From positions 1 through 34,222 of the forward strand of contig JALRKF010000148.1 of the NCBI GenBank assembly GCA_023254905.1: a stretch of DNA of 34,222 nt. The letters run 5' to 3'. A program made the translations under genes and the position numbers. The notes beneath the pieces were generated by a model, which saw only the letters and a list, made by a program, of their open reading frames with translations, searched no databases and had not been told where the DNA came from. Origin of the DNA: Crocinitomicaceae bacterium (lineage in GTDB: Bacteria > Bacteroidota > Bacteroidia > Flavobacteriales_D > Crocinitomicaceae). Shown in pieces: positions 9,736 to 20,518 of this stretch. The stretch's first letter is position 1. Each line of letters starts with the position of its first letter.

Positions 9736-11334
9736 ATGAGTAATGAAAGAGAAATTGAAAGAAGAAGGACATTCGGGATCATTTCTCATCCCGATGCTGG
9801 TAAAACCACATTAACAGAAAAATTACTTCTATTTGGAGGTGCAATTCAATCTGCAGGTGCAGTCAAAAACAATAAGATCAAAAAAACTGCAACTTCTGAT
9901 TTTATGGAGATTGAGAAGCAAAGAGGTATTTCTGTCGCTACTTCCGTAATGGCTTTCAATTATTTGGATAAGCAAATCAATATTCTAGACACCCCCGGAC
10001 ACAAGGATTTTGCTGAGGATACATTTAGAACACTAACAGCTGTTGACAGCGTAATATTGGTTATTGATGTTGCAAACGGAGTTGAGGCACAAACAGAGCG
10101 TCTTATGGAAGTTTGTCGAATGCGAAATACCCCTGTTATCATTTTCATTAATAAGCTTGACCGTGATGGAAAAGAATCGTTCGATCTTTTGGATGAGCTA
10201 GAATCAAAACTTAATATTGGTGTAAGACCTTTGACTTGGCCAATTGGAATGGGTGATCGATTTAAAGGTGTTTACAACCTTTATAACAAAAGCCTTAATT
10301 TATTTTCACCGAACAAAACAGGTATATCAGACGATATTCAATCAATCGAGAATCTTGATTCTCCTGAGCTAGAAGAATTGATAGGTACAGATGCTGCTGA
10401 GGAATTACAAGAGGAAGTTGAAATGATTGAAGGAGTTTATGATGAATTTGATAGAAAAAGATATCTAGACGGAGAAGTTGCTCCGATTTTCTTTGGATCG
10501 GCTGTTAATAATTTTGGTGTTCAGGAGCTATTGAATACTTTCTGCGAGATATCCCCTTTTCCTAGAGGTCGTGATACAGATACAGGGCCTGTAGAACCTT
10601 CAGACAAGAAATTCTCAGGATTTGTTTTCAAAATTCATGCGAATCTTGATCCGAAACATCGAGACCGTATCGCATTCTTGCGAATTGTATCAGGAAAGTT
10701 TGAAAGAAATAAATTTTATAATCATGTTCGTTTGGGAAAGAAATTGAAATTTCCAAATCCAACCTCTTTCATGGCACAAGATAAAAGTGTCATTGATGAA
10801 GCATATCCAGGAGATGTGGTTGGTCTTTACGACTCAGGTAATTTTAAAATAGGAGACACATTGAGCGAGGGTGAAACGTATACATTTAAAGGAATCCCCT
10901 CATTTTCACCCGAAATATTTATGGAACTTGAAAATCTAGACCCCCTCAAGTCCAAGCAACTTGACAAGGGTATAAAACAGTTAATGGATGAAGGAGTAGC
11001 TCAACTTTTCATTCAACAACCAGGTAATAGGAAAATTGTCGGTACCGTTGGTCAACTTCAATTTGAAGTAATTAATTACCGTCTCGAGCACGAGTACGGT
11101 GCTAAATGTCGATTTGTACCAAGAAATTATCATAAGGCTTGCTGGATTACAAGCGATAATGAGCAAAATTTAGAAGATTTCAAACGTGCAAAATCACAAC
11201 ATATCGCTAGAGACAAAGATGACAACCTTGTATTTTTAGCTGAAACACCCTTCTTGCTTCAAATGGCCGAACAAGATTACCGGGAAATTACATTCCATAA
11301 AACATCAGAATTTAAGCTTGAAATGAATTCCTAA
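9736..11334 (+). CDS. prfC: peptide chain release factor 3
   Basis: [70 protein letters not shown]. Confidence 0.96.
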   Translation: MSNEREIERRRTFGIISHPDAGKTTLTEKLLLFGGAIQSAGAVKNNKIKKTATSDFMEIEKQRGISVATSVMAFNYLDKQINILDTPGHKDFAEDTFRTLTAVDSVILVIDVANGVEAQTERLMEVCRMRNTPVIIFINKLDRDGKESFDLLDELESKLNIGVRPLTWPIGMGDRFKGVYNLYNKSLNLFSPNKTGISDDIQSIENLDSPELEELIGTDAAEELQEEVEMIEGVYDEFDRKRYLDGEVAPIFFGSAVNNFGVQELLNTFCEISPFPRGRDTDTGPVEPSDKKFSGFVFKIHANLDPKHRDRIAFLRIVSGKFERNKFYNHVRLGKKLKFPNPTSFMAQDKSVIDEAYPGDVVGLYDSGNFKIGDTLSEGETYTFKGIPSFSPEIFMELENLDPLKSKQLDKGIKQLMDEGVAQLFIQQPGNRKIVGTVGQLQFEVINYRLEHEYGAKCRFVPRNYHKACWITSDNEQNLEDFKRAKSQHIARDKDDNLVFLAETPFLLQMAEQDYREITFHKTSEFKLEMNS

Positions 11335-11351
11335 TAATATTTCAGAAGAAA

Positions 11352-11792
11352 TCACATCCAGATCTTTTTGAACTGAATCTTCTTTTTAACGTGATCAACG
11401 GTGCACTCAACATGCTCTATACCATTGGTGAGTATCAACTTTTTCACCCCAAGTTCATTGTTGTATTGTGCTGCCTGATTCAATACATCATTTGATAAGG
11501 AGACTGTTGTAGCCTTACATTCAATCAAGACCTCGGGAATTCCATTCTCATTGAAAACAACAATATCAGCTCTTCGCTTTAGTCCGTTATATCTCAGGTC
11601 GTACTCTACGGCCATTAATCCTTTCTTTTTTCCCTCAACCGATATTAAATAATTTAAAACATGTTGTCTAACCCACTCTTCAGGTGTGCAGACGATATAC
11701 TTATTTCGAACAAGACATTTTACATGTACAACTCCTGATTTTCGTGATAAGTTTAAGGGTGCATTGGGAAGATTTAAAGGAATAATTGTCAT
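11352..11792 (-). CDS. type I restriction enzyme R protein N-terminal-like (HSDR_N-type) PD-(D/E)XK domain protein
   Basis: RADIVVFNENGIPEVLIECKA matches a D...ExK nuclease core; stand-alone 146-aa protein. ATGA overlap with ald. Confidence 0.75.
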   Translation of the reverse strand: MTIIPLNLPNAPLNLSRKSGVVHVKCLVRNKYIVCTPEEWVRQHVLNYLISVEGKKKGLMAVEYDLRYNGLKRRADIVVFNENGIPEVLIECKATTVSLSNDVLNQAAQYNNELGVKKLILTNGIEHVECTVDHVKKKIQFKKIWM

Positions 11793-13012
11793 TTCATTCC
11801 CATCAATAGTAATTCAATATCCTTGTAGTCTAATCCAAATACTTTACCAAGGACTTCATTTGTTAATATTCCTTTGTACATATAAACGCCACTTCTAAAG
11901 CCTTTATCGCTCTGAATAAGCTCCTTGCATCCCCCTTTGTTGCCCATGTTAACAAGAGTAGGAGAAAAAATATTTGACAAAGCAAAGGAAGCAGTTCTTG
12001 ATACCCTCGAGGCTATATTCGGAACACAATAATGAATAACACCGTTCTCTACGAATGTTGGTTGATCGTGATTCGTAATTCTTGAAGTTTCAAAACAACC
12101 ACCTTGGTCGATACTAATATCAACAATTACCGAACCTCGTTTCATATTCTGAACCATTTTTTCGGTTACTACACAGGGAGTTCTACCCAAGGGTGCTCTG
12201 AGTGCTCCAATCACAACATCCGCTCGCATCAATGCTTTAGCTAACACTTTCGGTTGAATAACAGAAGTATATACTCTACTGCCTAAATCGTTTTGGAGTC
12301 TTCTCAGCCTGTACAAGGAATCATCGAAAACTTTGACAGATGCACCTAATCCTAAGGCAGAGCGTGACGCATACTCACCAACTGTACCTGCTCCTATTAC
12401 CACTACTTCAGTTGGTTGAACACCTGCTATCCCACCAAGCATCATACCTTTCCCATTATTAAAACCTGACAAAAGCTCGCCCGCTACCAAGATTGATGTT
12501 GTTCCTGCAATTTCCCCCATAGTTCGAACGACAGAGAAAACACCACTCTCATCACGAATATAATCCCACGCAATAGCAGTTACCTTCTTTCTGCTGAGTT
12601 CTTGTAGAATTTTTTTTGGCTGTATCGATATTTGTAACGCAGAAATGACTGTCTGTCCACCTGGAAGAAGATCGACCTCTTCATCCACAAGTGGTGCCAC
12701 TTTGAAAATGATGTCACACTTAAAAATATCCTCTCTATTATGGCAAATTTCAGCTCCAGCCTCACTGTAATCTCTATCTGAAAAATTTGCTCCTTCCCCT
12801 GCTTTTGCCTCTACACGAACCCTATGTCCATTGGCAACAAGAACAGATACAGTTTCGGGCACAAGCGCTACCCTGCGCTCTTGATAAGATGTCTCTTTAG
12901 GGATTCCAATAAATAAGCTACCTTTCTTTTTAGCTACTTCTAGCATCTCCTCTTTAGGCAACAAACTTCCTTGAGCCATGAGATGTTTCAGCAATTCCGG
13001 ATCTGTGATCAT
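11789..13012 (-). CDS. ald: alanine dehydrogenase
   Basis: IGIPKETSYQERRVALVPETVSVLVANGHRVRVEAKAGEGANFSD; VVVIGAGTVGEYASRSALGLGASVKVFDD; VVIGALRAPLGRTPCVVTEKMV. Confidence 0.88.
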   Translation of the reverse strand: MITDPELLKHLMAQGSLLPKEEMLEVAKKKGSLFIGIPKETSYQERRVALVPETVSVLVANGHRVRVEAKAGEGANFSDRDYSEAGAEICHNREDIFKCDIIFKVAPLVDEEVDLLPGGQTVISALQISIQPKKILQELSRKKVTAIAWDYIRDESGVFSVVRTMGEIAGTTSILVAGELLSGFNNGKGMMLGGIAGVQPTEVVVIGAGTVGEYASRSALGLGASVKVFDDSLYRLRRLQNDLGSRVYTSVIQPKVLAKALMRADVVIGALRAPLGRTPCVVTEKMVQNMKRGSVIVDISIDQGGCFETSRITNHDQPTFVENGVIHYCVPNIASRVSRTASFALSNIFSPTLVNMGNKGGCKELIQSDKGFRSGVYMYKGILTNEVLGKVFGLDYKDIELLLMGMK

Positions 13013-13428
13013 TTATCTATAGTTAGTGTACGGCTTCCAACTTCGTCAACACTAATATACGACCAAATCGTGTTATGTGGCAACAGATCTTTAACTTTTT
13101 CGGGCCATTCGATGAAACAGATGTTATCGCCATACACCATTTCCTCCAACCCTATGTCGAGTGCCTCCAACTCATCATTTATCCGATACAAATCGAAGTG
13201 ATAGATCTTACCATACATTTCAGTATCGTAAACATTTACAAGAGAATAGGTCGGTGATCCTTCAAAATCCCTCACGCCCATTGCTTTCAATAATCCGAGT
13301 ATAAACGTAGTCTTCCCCGCTCCCATCCGTGCATCAAAGGCAAATATTTTTCTATGCCCAACTTCATCAAGAAACTCTAGGGCGGCATTAGGAATATCCT
13401 CAATTGTTGGGATTGTTAACTTAATCAT
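13009..13428 (-). CDS. tsaE: tRNA threonylcarbamoyladenosine biosynthesis ATPase TsaE
   Basis: Walker A ARMGAGKTTFILGLLKAMG; GSPTYSLVNVYDTEMYGKIYHFDLYRI; IEWPEKV. Confidence 0.94.
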   Translation of the reverse strand: MIKLTIPTIEDIPNAALEFLDEVGHRKIFAFDARMGAGKTTFILGLLKAMGVRDFEGSPTYSLVNVYDTEMYGKIYHFDLYRINDELEALDIGLEEMVYGDNICFIEWPEKVKDLLPHNTIWSYISVDEVGSRTLTIDK

Positions 13429-14966
13429 TTCGCATTCAATTCAACGTAAGGAATTAAAACTTCCTCTAAAGATACACCTCCATGTTGAAATGTATTGGCA
13501 TAATAATTCACATAATAATTGTAATTATTCGGATAAACGAAGAAATGATCTTCTAATGTGAACACGAAATTAGAACTAAAGCTGGACCGAGGTAAGTATG
13601 CTTCAGAAGGTTCTTTTACCTCGAAAACTTCTTTTTCATTATAAGTGAGATTCTTTCCTACTTTGTAGCGCAAATTTGTATTAGTACTCTTTTGACCTAT
13701 TATTTTAACAGGATTATTCACTCTGACTGTCCCATGATCAGTCGTAATAATCAGTCTCCTTCCTGCTTCTGATATTTTCTTTAAAATATCATGTAATGGA
13801 CTGTGCTCAAACCATGAAATAGTTAAAGAACGATATGCAGCTTCGTCATCTGCTAGTTCTCTTATCACTTCCATTTCCGTTCGCGCATGAGAAAGCATAT
13901 CTACAAAATTGTAAACGATCATATTCAATTCATTATCAAGTAACTGGTTAAAATTGTCTACAAGTTTTTTCCCTCCATTTAAGTTTGTGATCTTGTTGTA
14001 TGTCCATTTGACATTTTTACCAAGTCTTTTAAGATTCTGCTCAAGTAATTCCCTTTCATAATTGTTTTTACCTCCTTCTTCATCCTCTCCAATCCATAAT
14101 TTTGGATATTTCTTCTGGATTTCTGAAGGCATTAAACCGGCAAAAAAAGCATTTCTAGCATACTGCGTAGTCGTTGGTAAAATTGAAAAAATGATTTCCT
14201 CGTTATCAATCGTAAAATACTTTGAAATAATTGGTCGTAAAACTTTCCATTGATCATATCTCAAATTATCAATTACAAGAACAAAGGGCTTTTGATCTAA
14301 TTGAGAACTAATCCTATCCTTGAAAAGTGTATGTATCATTTGAGGGCTATCCTCCACCCCATTCAACCAATTCAAATAGTTCTCCTCTATATATCTACAA
14401 AACTGCTTATTTGCCTCCTTCTTTTGCATGGATAATATCTCAGACATACCACTATCCTCCACGCTTTCCAACTCTAATTCCCAATAAACCAATTGTTCAT
14501 ACGTTTCTAACCACTCCTCAGTATCCAACCTAGAATTTAGCTTCATTCCCAACTCTCTGAACTCCTGTTGATAATCCGAGTTAGTCTTTTGTGAAACTAA
14601 TTTGCTCTTATCAAGATTCTTTTTGATCGAAAGGAGTATTTGGTTAGGGTTCACTGGTTTAATAAGGTAATCAGCAATATTGCTTCCTATAGCTTCCTCC
14701 ATAATGTACTCCTCTTCACTCTTGGTTATCATTACTATAGGAATCTGAGGTCTAATCTTCTTTATCCTTGTCAATGCCTCTAAACCACTGATACCGGGCA
14801 TGTTTTCGTCCAAAAAGATAATGTCAAATATCTCCCCAGAACATTTCTCCACAGCGGATGCACCATTGTTCACAGATTCTACCTCATAACCCTTAGATTC
14901 GAGAAAGAGAATATGTGGTTTCAATAAGTCAATTTCGTCGTCCGCCCAAAGAATCTTTACTTGCAT
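13425..14966 (-). CDS. porX: PorX-type response regulator with PglZ/alkaline-phosphatase-like effector domain (T9SS regulator)
   Basis: REC domain (ILWADDEIDLLKPHILFLESKGYEV, IIFLDENMPGISGLEAL) joined to a PglZ-like domain (PFVLVIDNLRYDQWKVLRPIISKYF, IITTDHGTVRVNNPVKI, FQHGGVSLEEVLIPYVEL). Confidence 0.93.
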   Translation of the reverse strand: MQVKILWADDEIDLLKPHILFLESKGYEVESVNNGASAVEKCSGEIFDIIFLDENMPGISGLEALTRIKKIRPQIPIVMITKSEEEYIMEEAIGSNIADYLIKPVNPNQILLSIKKNLDKSKLVSQKTNSDYQQEFRELGMKLNSRLDTEEWLETYEQLVYWELELESVEDSGMSEILSMQKKEANKQFCRYIEENYLNWLNGVEDSPQMIHTLFKDRISSQLDQKPFVLVIDNLRYDQWKVLRPIISKYFTIDNEEIIFSILPTTTQYARNAFFAGLMPSEIQKKYPKLWIGEDEEGGKNNYERELLEQNLKRLGKNVKWTYNKITNLNGGKKLVDNFNQLLDNELNMIVYNFVDMLSHARTEMEVIRELADDEAAYRSLTISWFEHSPLHDILKKISEAGRRLIITTDHGTVRVNNPVKIIGQKSTNTNLRYKVGKNLTYNEKEVFEVKEPSEAYLPRSSFSSNFVFTLEDHFFVYPNNYNYYVNYYANTFQHGGVSLEEVLIPYVELNAK

Positions 14967-15013
14967 CTGCGGTTATTTTTATAGATTTGATAATAATTTT
15001 TAAATGTATTCAA

Positions 15014-16255
15014 TTGCAATCAAAAGTCAATACGAATAACAAGAAGAAAATAATAAACGACCCAGTTTATGGTTTTATTTCAATTCCAATAGAGATAATT
15101 TTTGACGTAATTGAACATCCCTACTTTCAGCGTCTTCGACGAATTAAACAACTTGGTCTTACCGACCTTGTTTACCCCGGCGCATTACACACACGATTTC
15201 ACCACGTGATTGGAGCTACTCACTTGATGAACAAGGCTATAGCTACGATACGCAGAAAGGGTAATGAAATAACAAATGAAGAAGAAAAAGCGGTTTTACT
15301 CGCGATACTCCTGCATGACATTGGTCATGGTCCTTTTAGCCACGCACTTGAACACGACATCGTAACTGGTGTTAGTCATGAAGTTATATCAGGATTTTTT
15401 ATTGAAAGATTAAGTCAAGAGTTTGATGGTGAATTAGACCTAACATTGAAGATCTTTCAAAACACTTATCACAAACCATTCTTACATCAACTGGTATCAA
15501 GTCAATTAGATATGGATAGAATGGATTATCTAAACCGTGATAGCTTCTACACGGGCGTGAGTGAAGGGGTAATTGGTAGTGACCGAATTATCGAGATGTT
15601 GGATGTAAAAGATGGAAACCTCGTTCTAGAAGAGAAAGGAATATACTCGATAGAAAAATTCATAGTTGCGAGAAGGCTTATGTATTGGCAAGTTTATTTG
15701 CACAAAACAGTAGTTGCTGCTGAGTTCATGTTAATTCATACACTCCGTCGTGCAAAAGAATTAGTGCAGAATGGAGAGGAACTTTTTGCGAGCCCTTCCT
15801 TAATGTATTTTTTAAAAAACAAGATCGGAATTGAAGACTTTAACAAAGACAATGAAACTCTAGAGAGATTTGCTGATTTGGATGATTATGACATCTGGGG
15901 CGCTATAAAAGTTTGGCAGATGTCGGAGGATATCATTTTGAGAGAATTATCTCAACGGTTAATTGATAGAGAATTATTCAAAATTGAAGTATCAAAGAGT
16001 CCTTTCTCTAAAGATCGTATTAAAGAAATTAACGCTAGCGTAATGGATGGCTTAAATCTGAATGAAGAGCAAGCTAGCTATTTCGTACATTCATACCAAT
16101 TGAGAAATAATGCATACAACGAGGATAAGGAAAATATCAACTTATTATTCAAGGATGGATCAATTTTAGATGTTTCCAAGGCTTCAGATAATTTGAATAT
16201 CTCTGCTCTCTCCAAACCAGTTGAGAAATACTTTCTTAGCTACCCTATTTTCTAG
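15014..16255 (+). CDS. HD-domain phosphohydrolase (dNTPase-like)
   Basis: QRLRRIKQLGLTDLVYPGALHTRFHHVIGATHLM; LLHDIGHGPFSHALEH. The track ORF starts at 14915 inside divergent porX; an in-frame TTG at 15014 avoids that overlap, so the start is uncertain. Confidence 0.85.
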   Translation: MQSKVNTNNKKKIINDPVYGFISIPIEIIFDVIEHPYFQRLRRIKQLGLTDLVYPGALHTRFHHVIGATHLMNKAIATIRRKGNEITNEEEKAVLLAILLHDIGHGPFSHALEHDIVTGVSHEVISGFFIERLSQEFDGELDLTLKIFQNTYHKPFLHQLVSSQLDMDRMDYLNRDSFYTGVSEGVIGSDRIIEMLDVKDGNLVLEEKGIYSIEKFIVARRLMYWQVYLHKTVVAAEFMLIHTLRRAKELVQNGEELFASPSLMYFLKNKIGIEDFNKDNETLERFADLDDYDIWGAIKVWQMSEDIILRELSQRLIDRELFKIEVSKSPFSKDRIKEINASVMDGLNLNEEQASYFVHSYQLRNNAYNEDKENINLLFKDGSILDVSKASDNLNISALSKPVEKYFLSYPIF

Positions 16256-16256
16256 A

Positions 16257-16919
16257 CTATTGCTTACTCAATTTTCCGGACTTCCAATCCTCCAACAACT
16301 TAGCCCAAGCATACGGATTTAAAAGATTATTGCCAGGCAATTGACCCTTGGTGTAGAGTGCAGTATTCATCTGATTCCTTGTGTAAGCATACGATAATCC
16401 TGCATCGGTTTCGAGCCGAGCTGCAATAAATGCTAGACTCTCACCTGATAACTGACGCTGTGCTCTTCTTAACGCATCATCATAAGGATCCATTTCCATA
16501 AAAGCTTTTGCGAATTCCTCCCTGCTCGGCCATGGGTAAACCTCTACTTCAGGTAATTGAAGGGTGTCTGATTCCAACATATGAATTATGGAATATCTTT
16601 TCTCTGTAAGCGTATCGGGAACAATAAATGTAGATGTTCTGTAACCGTAATAACGAAAGAAAAGTGTGTCACCTGGCATAGTAACAAGGGAAAAGAAGCC
16701 GTAATAATCCGAAATAACTCCCCTTCTCTGTGTTCTATCGTACACCGTAGTATAAGGCGCTGGTTCAAGAGTGTTCTCGGCAATAACTACTCCTGATAAT
16801 TGAATCAGAAGACTATCATTATTGGCTATATCCTGAGCCTTAGATCTAACCGAAATTAAAGCCAATATTATCAAAATTATATTTCGAATAAAACCCATAT
16901 TTACAACAATTCTAATCAT
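16257..16919 (-). CDS. carboxypeptidase-like regulatory (CarbopepD_reg-like) domain protein, probably exported
   Basis: N-terminal signal-like helix; LSGVVIAENTLEPAPYTTVYDRTQRRGVISDYYGFFSLVTMPGDTLFFRYYGY. Confidence 0.75.
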   Translation of the reverse strand: MIRIVVNMGFIRNIILIILALISVRSKAQDIANNDSLLIQLSGVVIAENTLEPAPYTTVYDRTQRRGVISDYYGFFSLVTMPGDTLFFRYYGYRTSTFIVPDTLTEKRYSIIHMLESDTLQLPEVEVYPWPSREEFAKAFMEMDPYDDALRRAQRQLSGESLAFIAARLETDAGLSYAYTRNQMNTALYTKGQLPGNNLLNPYAWAKLLEDWKSGKLSKQ

Positions 16920-17001
16920 TTAAAACGATAGCTTGTTTCAATTAAGATTCTTTAACAATTCCTTAGTGCCATAGAATTGAACATATTACACAAATATTTG
17001 C

Positions 17002-17009
17002 TAAATTTG
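17002..17009 (+). promoter_or_regulatory. candidate Bacteroidetes -7 element (TAAATTTG) upstream of guaB
   Basis: Matches TAnnTTTG, with TTG at 16977-16979 (22-nt gap) as a possible -33 element; 34 nt before the ATG at 17044. Confidence 0.45.
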
Positions 17010-17043
17010 CAGGAATTTATTTCATCACAAATAGGTTCAAAAT

Positions 17044-18516
17044 ATGGCTCTTTCCAATATTTCCGAAATCAAAGAAGGCTTAACTTACGACGACGTTCTT
17101 TTGTTACCTGCTTATTCAAAAGTTCTCCCCAAGGATGTTGTGCTCAAAAGCAAGATAACCAGAAACATTGAAGTAAAAACACCTATAGTTTCGGCGGCTA
17201 TGGATACAGTAACTGAAGCTACACTCGCTATTGCTATCGCACAGCAAGGAGGAATTGGTGTTATACACAAGAATATGACCATCCAAGATCAAGCTCTCCA
17301 AGTTAGAAAAGTTAAACGTTCTGAAAGTGGTATGATTTTGGATCCTGTCACTTTGAAAGAAAATGCTGTAGTAAGTGACGCACTTCAATTAATGAAAGAA
17401 AATAAGATCGGGGGTATTCCAGTAGTTGATGACAACTCTGTCCTCAAAGGGATTGTGACGAATCGAGATCTGCGATTTGAAAAAAACAAATCAAGACCGA
17501 TTAACGAAGTAATGACAGCAGATCGTATAATTACTACATCCGAAAATACGAGCTTGTCGGTCGCAGAGGATATCTTACAAGAAAACAAAATTGAAAAACT
17601 TCCTGTAATAGATTCCGAGAATAAATTAATCGGATTGATAACCTTCAGAGATATTATAAAAGTGAAGGAACATCCTAACTCTTGTAAAGATAAATACGGG
17701 CGATTGAGAGTTGCAGCTGCTGTTGGTGTTACACATGACACAATTAAAAGAGTAGATGCACTTGTTGAAGCCGGAGTTGATGCCATAGTCATTGATACAG
17801 CTCATGGACATACTGAGGGGGTGATTGTAAAATTAAAGGAGGTAAAGTCCAATTATCCTGAATTAGATGTAATAGTTGGAAATATTGCAACACCTGAGGC
17901 TGCGAAATTCCTTGTCGATGCAGGAGCTGACGCTGTTAAGGTCGGGATTGGACCTGGTTCAATTTGTACAACTCGAGTTATCGCTGGTGTTGGAGTTCCA
18001 CAGCTAACCGCTGTAAATGATGTTGCAATGGCTTTAGAGGGTACAGGAGTTCCTGTTATTGCTGATGGAGGTATTCGATACACTGGAGATATCGTAAAAG
18101 CAATTGCAGCTGGAGCAGATACTGTAATGGTTGGTTCTATGTTTGCCGGTGTTGAAGAATCGCCGGGCGAAACGATAATTTACCAAGGAAGAAAATTCAA
18201 GACATATCGTGGTATGGGATCGTTAGAAGCGATGCAAAAGGGATCTAAAGACAGATACTTCCAAGATGCCGAAGATGATGTAAAGAAATTAGTTCCAGAA
18301 GGGATCTCTGGCAGAGTACCGTTTAAGGGGAAATTAGTTGAGGTTATGTACCAAATCATTGGGGGATTAAGATCCGGGATGGGATATTGCGGTGCACCAA
18401 CCATAGATAAATTGCAAGGAGCTAAAATGATCCGTATAACGAATGCTGGTTATCAAGAGAGCCATCCCCATGACGTAACGATCACTCGAGAAGCACCAAA
18501 CTACAGTATCAAATAA
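17044..18516 (+). CDS. guaB: inosine-5'-monophosphate dehydrogenase
   Basis: [22 protein letters not shown] domain pair; [51 protein letters not shown]. Confidence 0.97.
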   Translation: MALSNISEIKEGLTYDDVLLLPAYSKVLPKDVVLKSKITRNIEVKTPIVSAAMDTVTEATLAIAIAQQGGIGVIHKNMTIQDQALQVRKVKRSESGMILDPVTLKENAVVSDALQLMKENKIGGIPVVDDNSVLKGIVTNRDLRFEKNKSRPINEVMTADRIITTSENTSLSVAEDILQENKIEKLPVIDSENKLIGLITFRDIIKVKEHPNSCKDKYGRLRVAAAVGVTHDTIKRVDALVEAGVDAIVIDTAHGHTEGVIVKLKEVKSNYPELDVIVGNIATPEAAKFLVDAGADAVKVGIGPGSICTTRVIAGVGVPQLTAVNDVAMALEGTGVPVIADGGIRYTGDIVKAIAAGADTVMVGSMFAGVEESPGETIIYQGRKFKTYRGMGSLEAMQKGSKDRYFQDAEDDVKKLVPEGISGRVPFKGKLVEVMYQIIGGLRSGMGYCGAPTIDKLQGAKMIRITNAGYQESHPHDVTITREAPNYSIK

Positions 18517-18565
18517 TACGTTAAGCCTAGATATTGTAAATTCAAAATTTTAAAATAAATACAGA

Positions 18566-20518
18566 ATGATGAAAAGAATGATTGTTTTAACTTTTGCCAT
18601 GACCTTTGGTTTGGCATCAGCACAGGAGGATCAAGTGATTATGACCGTAGATGGTGAGCCAGTTGTCAAATCAGAGTTCCTGCAGATATACCTGAAAAAC
18701 AATGATGCACCCAGATACGATAAGGAGGCTCTAGATGAGTACATGGACCTTTTTGTTAAATTTAAATTGAAGGTGGCTGAAGCTGAAGCTTTAGGATACG
18801 ATACGATTCCTAAATTAGTGCGAGAACTTAACGGTTACCGCGAGCAGTTGGCTCTTCCATACTTGATAGATTCAACTAAAAATGACGAATTAATTCAGGA
18901 AGCATATGAAAGAATGAAAACAGAAGTTCGCGCTTCTCATATCCTTATACGCGTTGAATCGAATGCTTCTCCTGAGGATACTTTGACTGCATATAATAGA
19001 CTTGTTGCACTTAAAGGCCGTATCGATAAAGGTGAAGATTTTGCATCTGTTGCACGTGGAAAAATGGGAAGTGAAGACCCATCAGCGGTAAAAAATGGTG
19101 GGGATCTCGGCTATTTTACTGCTTTCCAAATGGTATACCCTTTCGAGGAAAAGGCATACAACACCAATGTCGGTGAGATTTCTGAACCATTCAGAACGCG
19201 ATTTGGATACCATATCCTGAAAGTAACGGATAAAAGAGATGCCAGAGGAACAATTGACGCAGCCCATTTAATGATAAGTGTCAAAGAGGATGAGGATGAA
19301 AAAAACATTTCCATTGCAAAAGCCAAAATTGACGAAATATATGGTCTCCTAAAAAATGGAGAGAACTTCGAAGAACTTACTAAAAAGTACTCAGATGACC
19401 CTTCTACTTCGGACAAAGGAGGCGTATTACCATCGTTTGGAACAGGAACAACGACACGCATGGTTCCAGAATTTGAAAACGCTGCTTTTAGCCTGAAGAA
19501 TAATGGTGACATAAGTGAACCAATCAAAACGCAATACGGATACCACATAATTAAACGAATCGCTTGGAAACCATTAGATTCCTTTGAAGTTCTAGAGAGG
19601 CAAATCACGAGTAAAGTAGCGAAAGATGAAAGATCTAAACAAACACAAAACTCTTTTGTTCAAAAGTTAAAAGTTGAATATGGATTCACAACCAACAAAA
19701 AAGAGGCACTAACATGGTTTTACGAGAACATTGATTCAACTTATCACTACGGTAAATTCGATCCTAATTCAATCAATACAAATCTTGAAGTTTTCAAATT
19801 AGGAGATCAAATTTTCACACAACAGGATTTTGCAGATTACCTTTCAAAGAATTTTAGAAGCGCAAGGATGGATCATCCTAAAGTAGTTGTTGATAATCAA
19901 TATGTTCGATGGGAGAAAAAAACGATACTCGACTTCGAAAAAAGTAAACTAGCTGCAAAATATCCTGCATTCAAGGCTCTAATCAATGAATATCATGACG
20001 GAATCCTACTTTATGAGGTTATGTCTGATAAAGTATGGAATAAAGCGATGAAGGATACTAGCGGACTCAAGCAATATCATGCCAATAATAAGGACAATTA
20101 TGTTTGGCAAAAAAGATACAACCTAGAGTTAATTGAAGCTTACAATAAGTCGGATGCGAAAAAGGCTTTTAAGCTTATGAAGAAAGGTAAAATGGATATA
20201 ACTAAAGTTGCGCAAGAGCTCAACTCCGAATCACAACTTAAAGTAAAATATAAGCAGGGGAAGTTTGAAACGACCAATCTTTCCTATCTACATGACGATC
20301 TAAAGGTTAAATTGAACAAACCTTATCAAAAAGAAGATAAGTTCTACATTGTTAGAATAAAAGATATTCTAGAGGCGGGGCCAAAAGAATTTAAGGAAGC
20401 TAAAGGTGCTATTACTTCTGATTATCAAGACTTTTTAGAAAAAGAATGGCTACAAGAATTGAGAGCTAAGCACAGTGTAGAAATCAATTATGACGCATTA
20501 TACTCTCTTGGACAATAA
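18566..20518 (+). CDS. periplasmic peptidylprolyl isomerase (SurA/PpiC-like) with two parvulin domains
   Basis: Signal peptide; two rotamase repeats: ASHILIR...GGDLGYF...FGYHILKV and AHLMISV...GGVLPSF...YGYHIIKR. Confidence 0.92.
   Translation: MMKRMIVLTFAMTFGLASAQEDQVIMTVDGEPVVKSEFLQIYLKNNDAPRYDKEALDEYMDLFVKFKLKVAEAEALGYDTIPKLVRELNGYREQLALPYLIDSTKNDELIQEAYERMKTEVRASHILIRVESNASPEDTLTAYNRLVALKGRIDKGEDFASVARGKMGSEDPSAVKNGGDLGYFTAFQMVYPFEEKAYNTNVGEISEPFRTRFGYHILKVTDKRDARGTIDAAHLMISVKEDEDEKNISIAKAKIDEIYGLLKNGENFEELTKKYSDDPSTSDKGGVLPSFGTGTTTRMVPEFENAAFSLKNNGDISEPIKTQYGYHIIKRIAWKPLDSFEVLERQITSKVAKDERSKQTQNSFVQKLKVEYGFTTNKKEALTWFYENIDSTYHYGKFDPNSINTNLEVFKLGDQIFTQQDFADYLSKNFRSARMDHPKVVVDNQYVRWEKKTILDFEKSKLAAKYPAFKALINEYHDGILLYEVMSDKVWNKAMKDTSGLKQYHANNKDNYVWQKRYNLELIEAYNKSDAKKAFKLMKKGKMDITKVAQELNSESQLKVKYKQGKFETTNLSYLHDDLKVKLNKPYQKEDKFYIVRIKDILEAGPKEFKEAKGAITSDYQDFLEKEWLQELRAKHSVEINYDALYSLGQ

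Noticed and set aside
11352-11792. Possible type I restriction-modification system
   Set aside because: Only a short N-terminal HSDR-like domain is present; no helicase motor, methyltransferase or specificity gene nearby.
14915-15013. N-terminal extension of the HD-domain ORF as given in the track
   Set aside because: It runs antisense into the porX 5' end and the extra residues (MVSISQFRRPPKESLL...) do not resemble the HD family; a later start is more likely.
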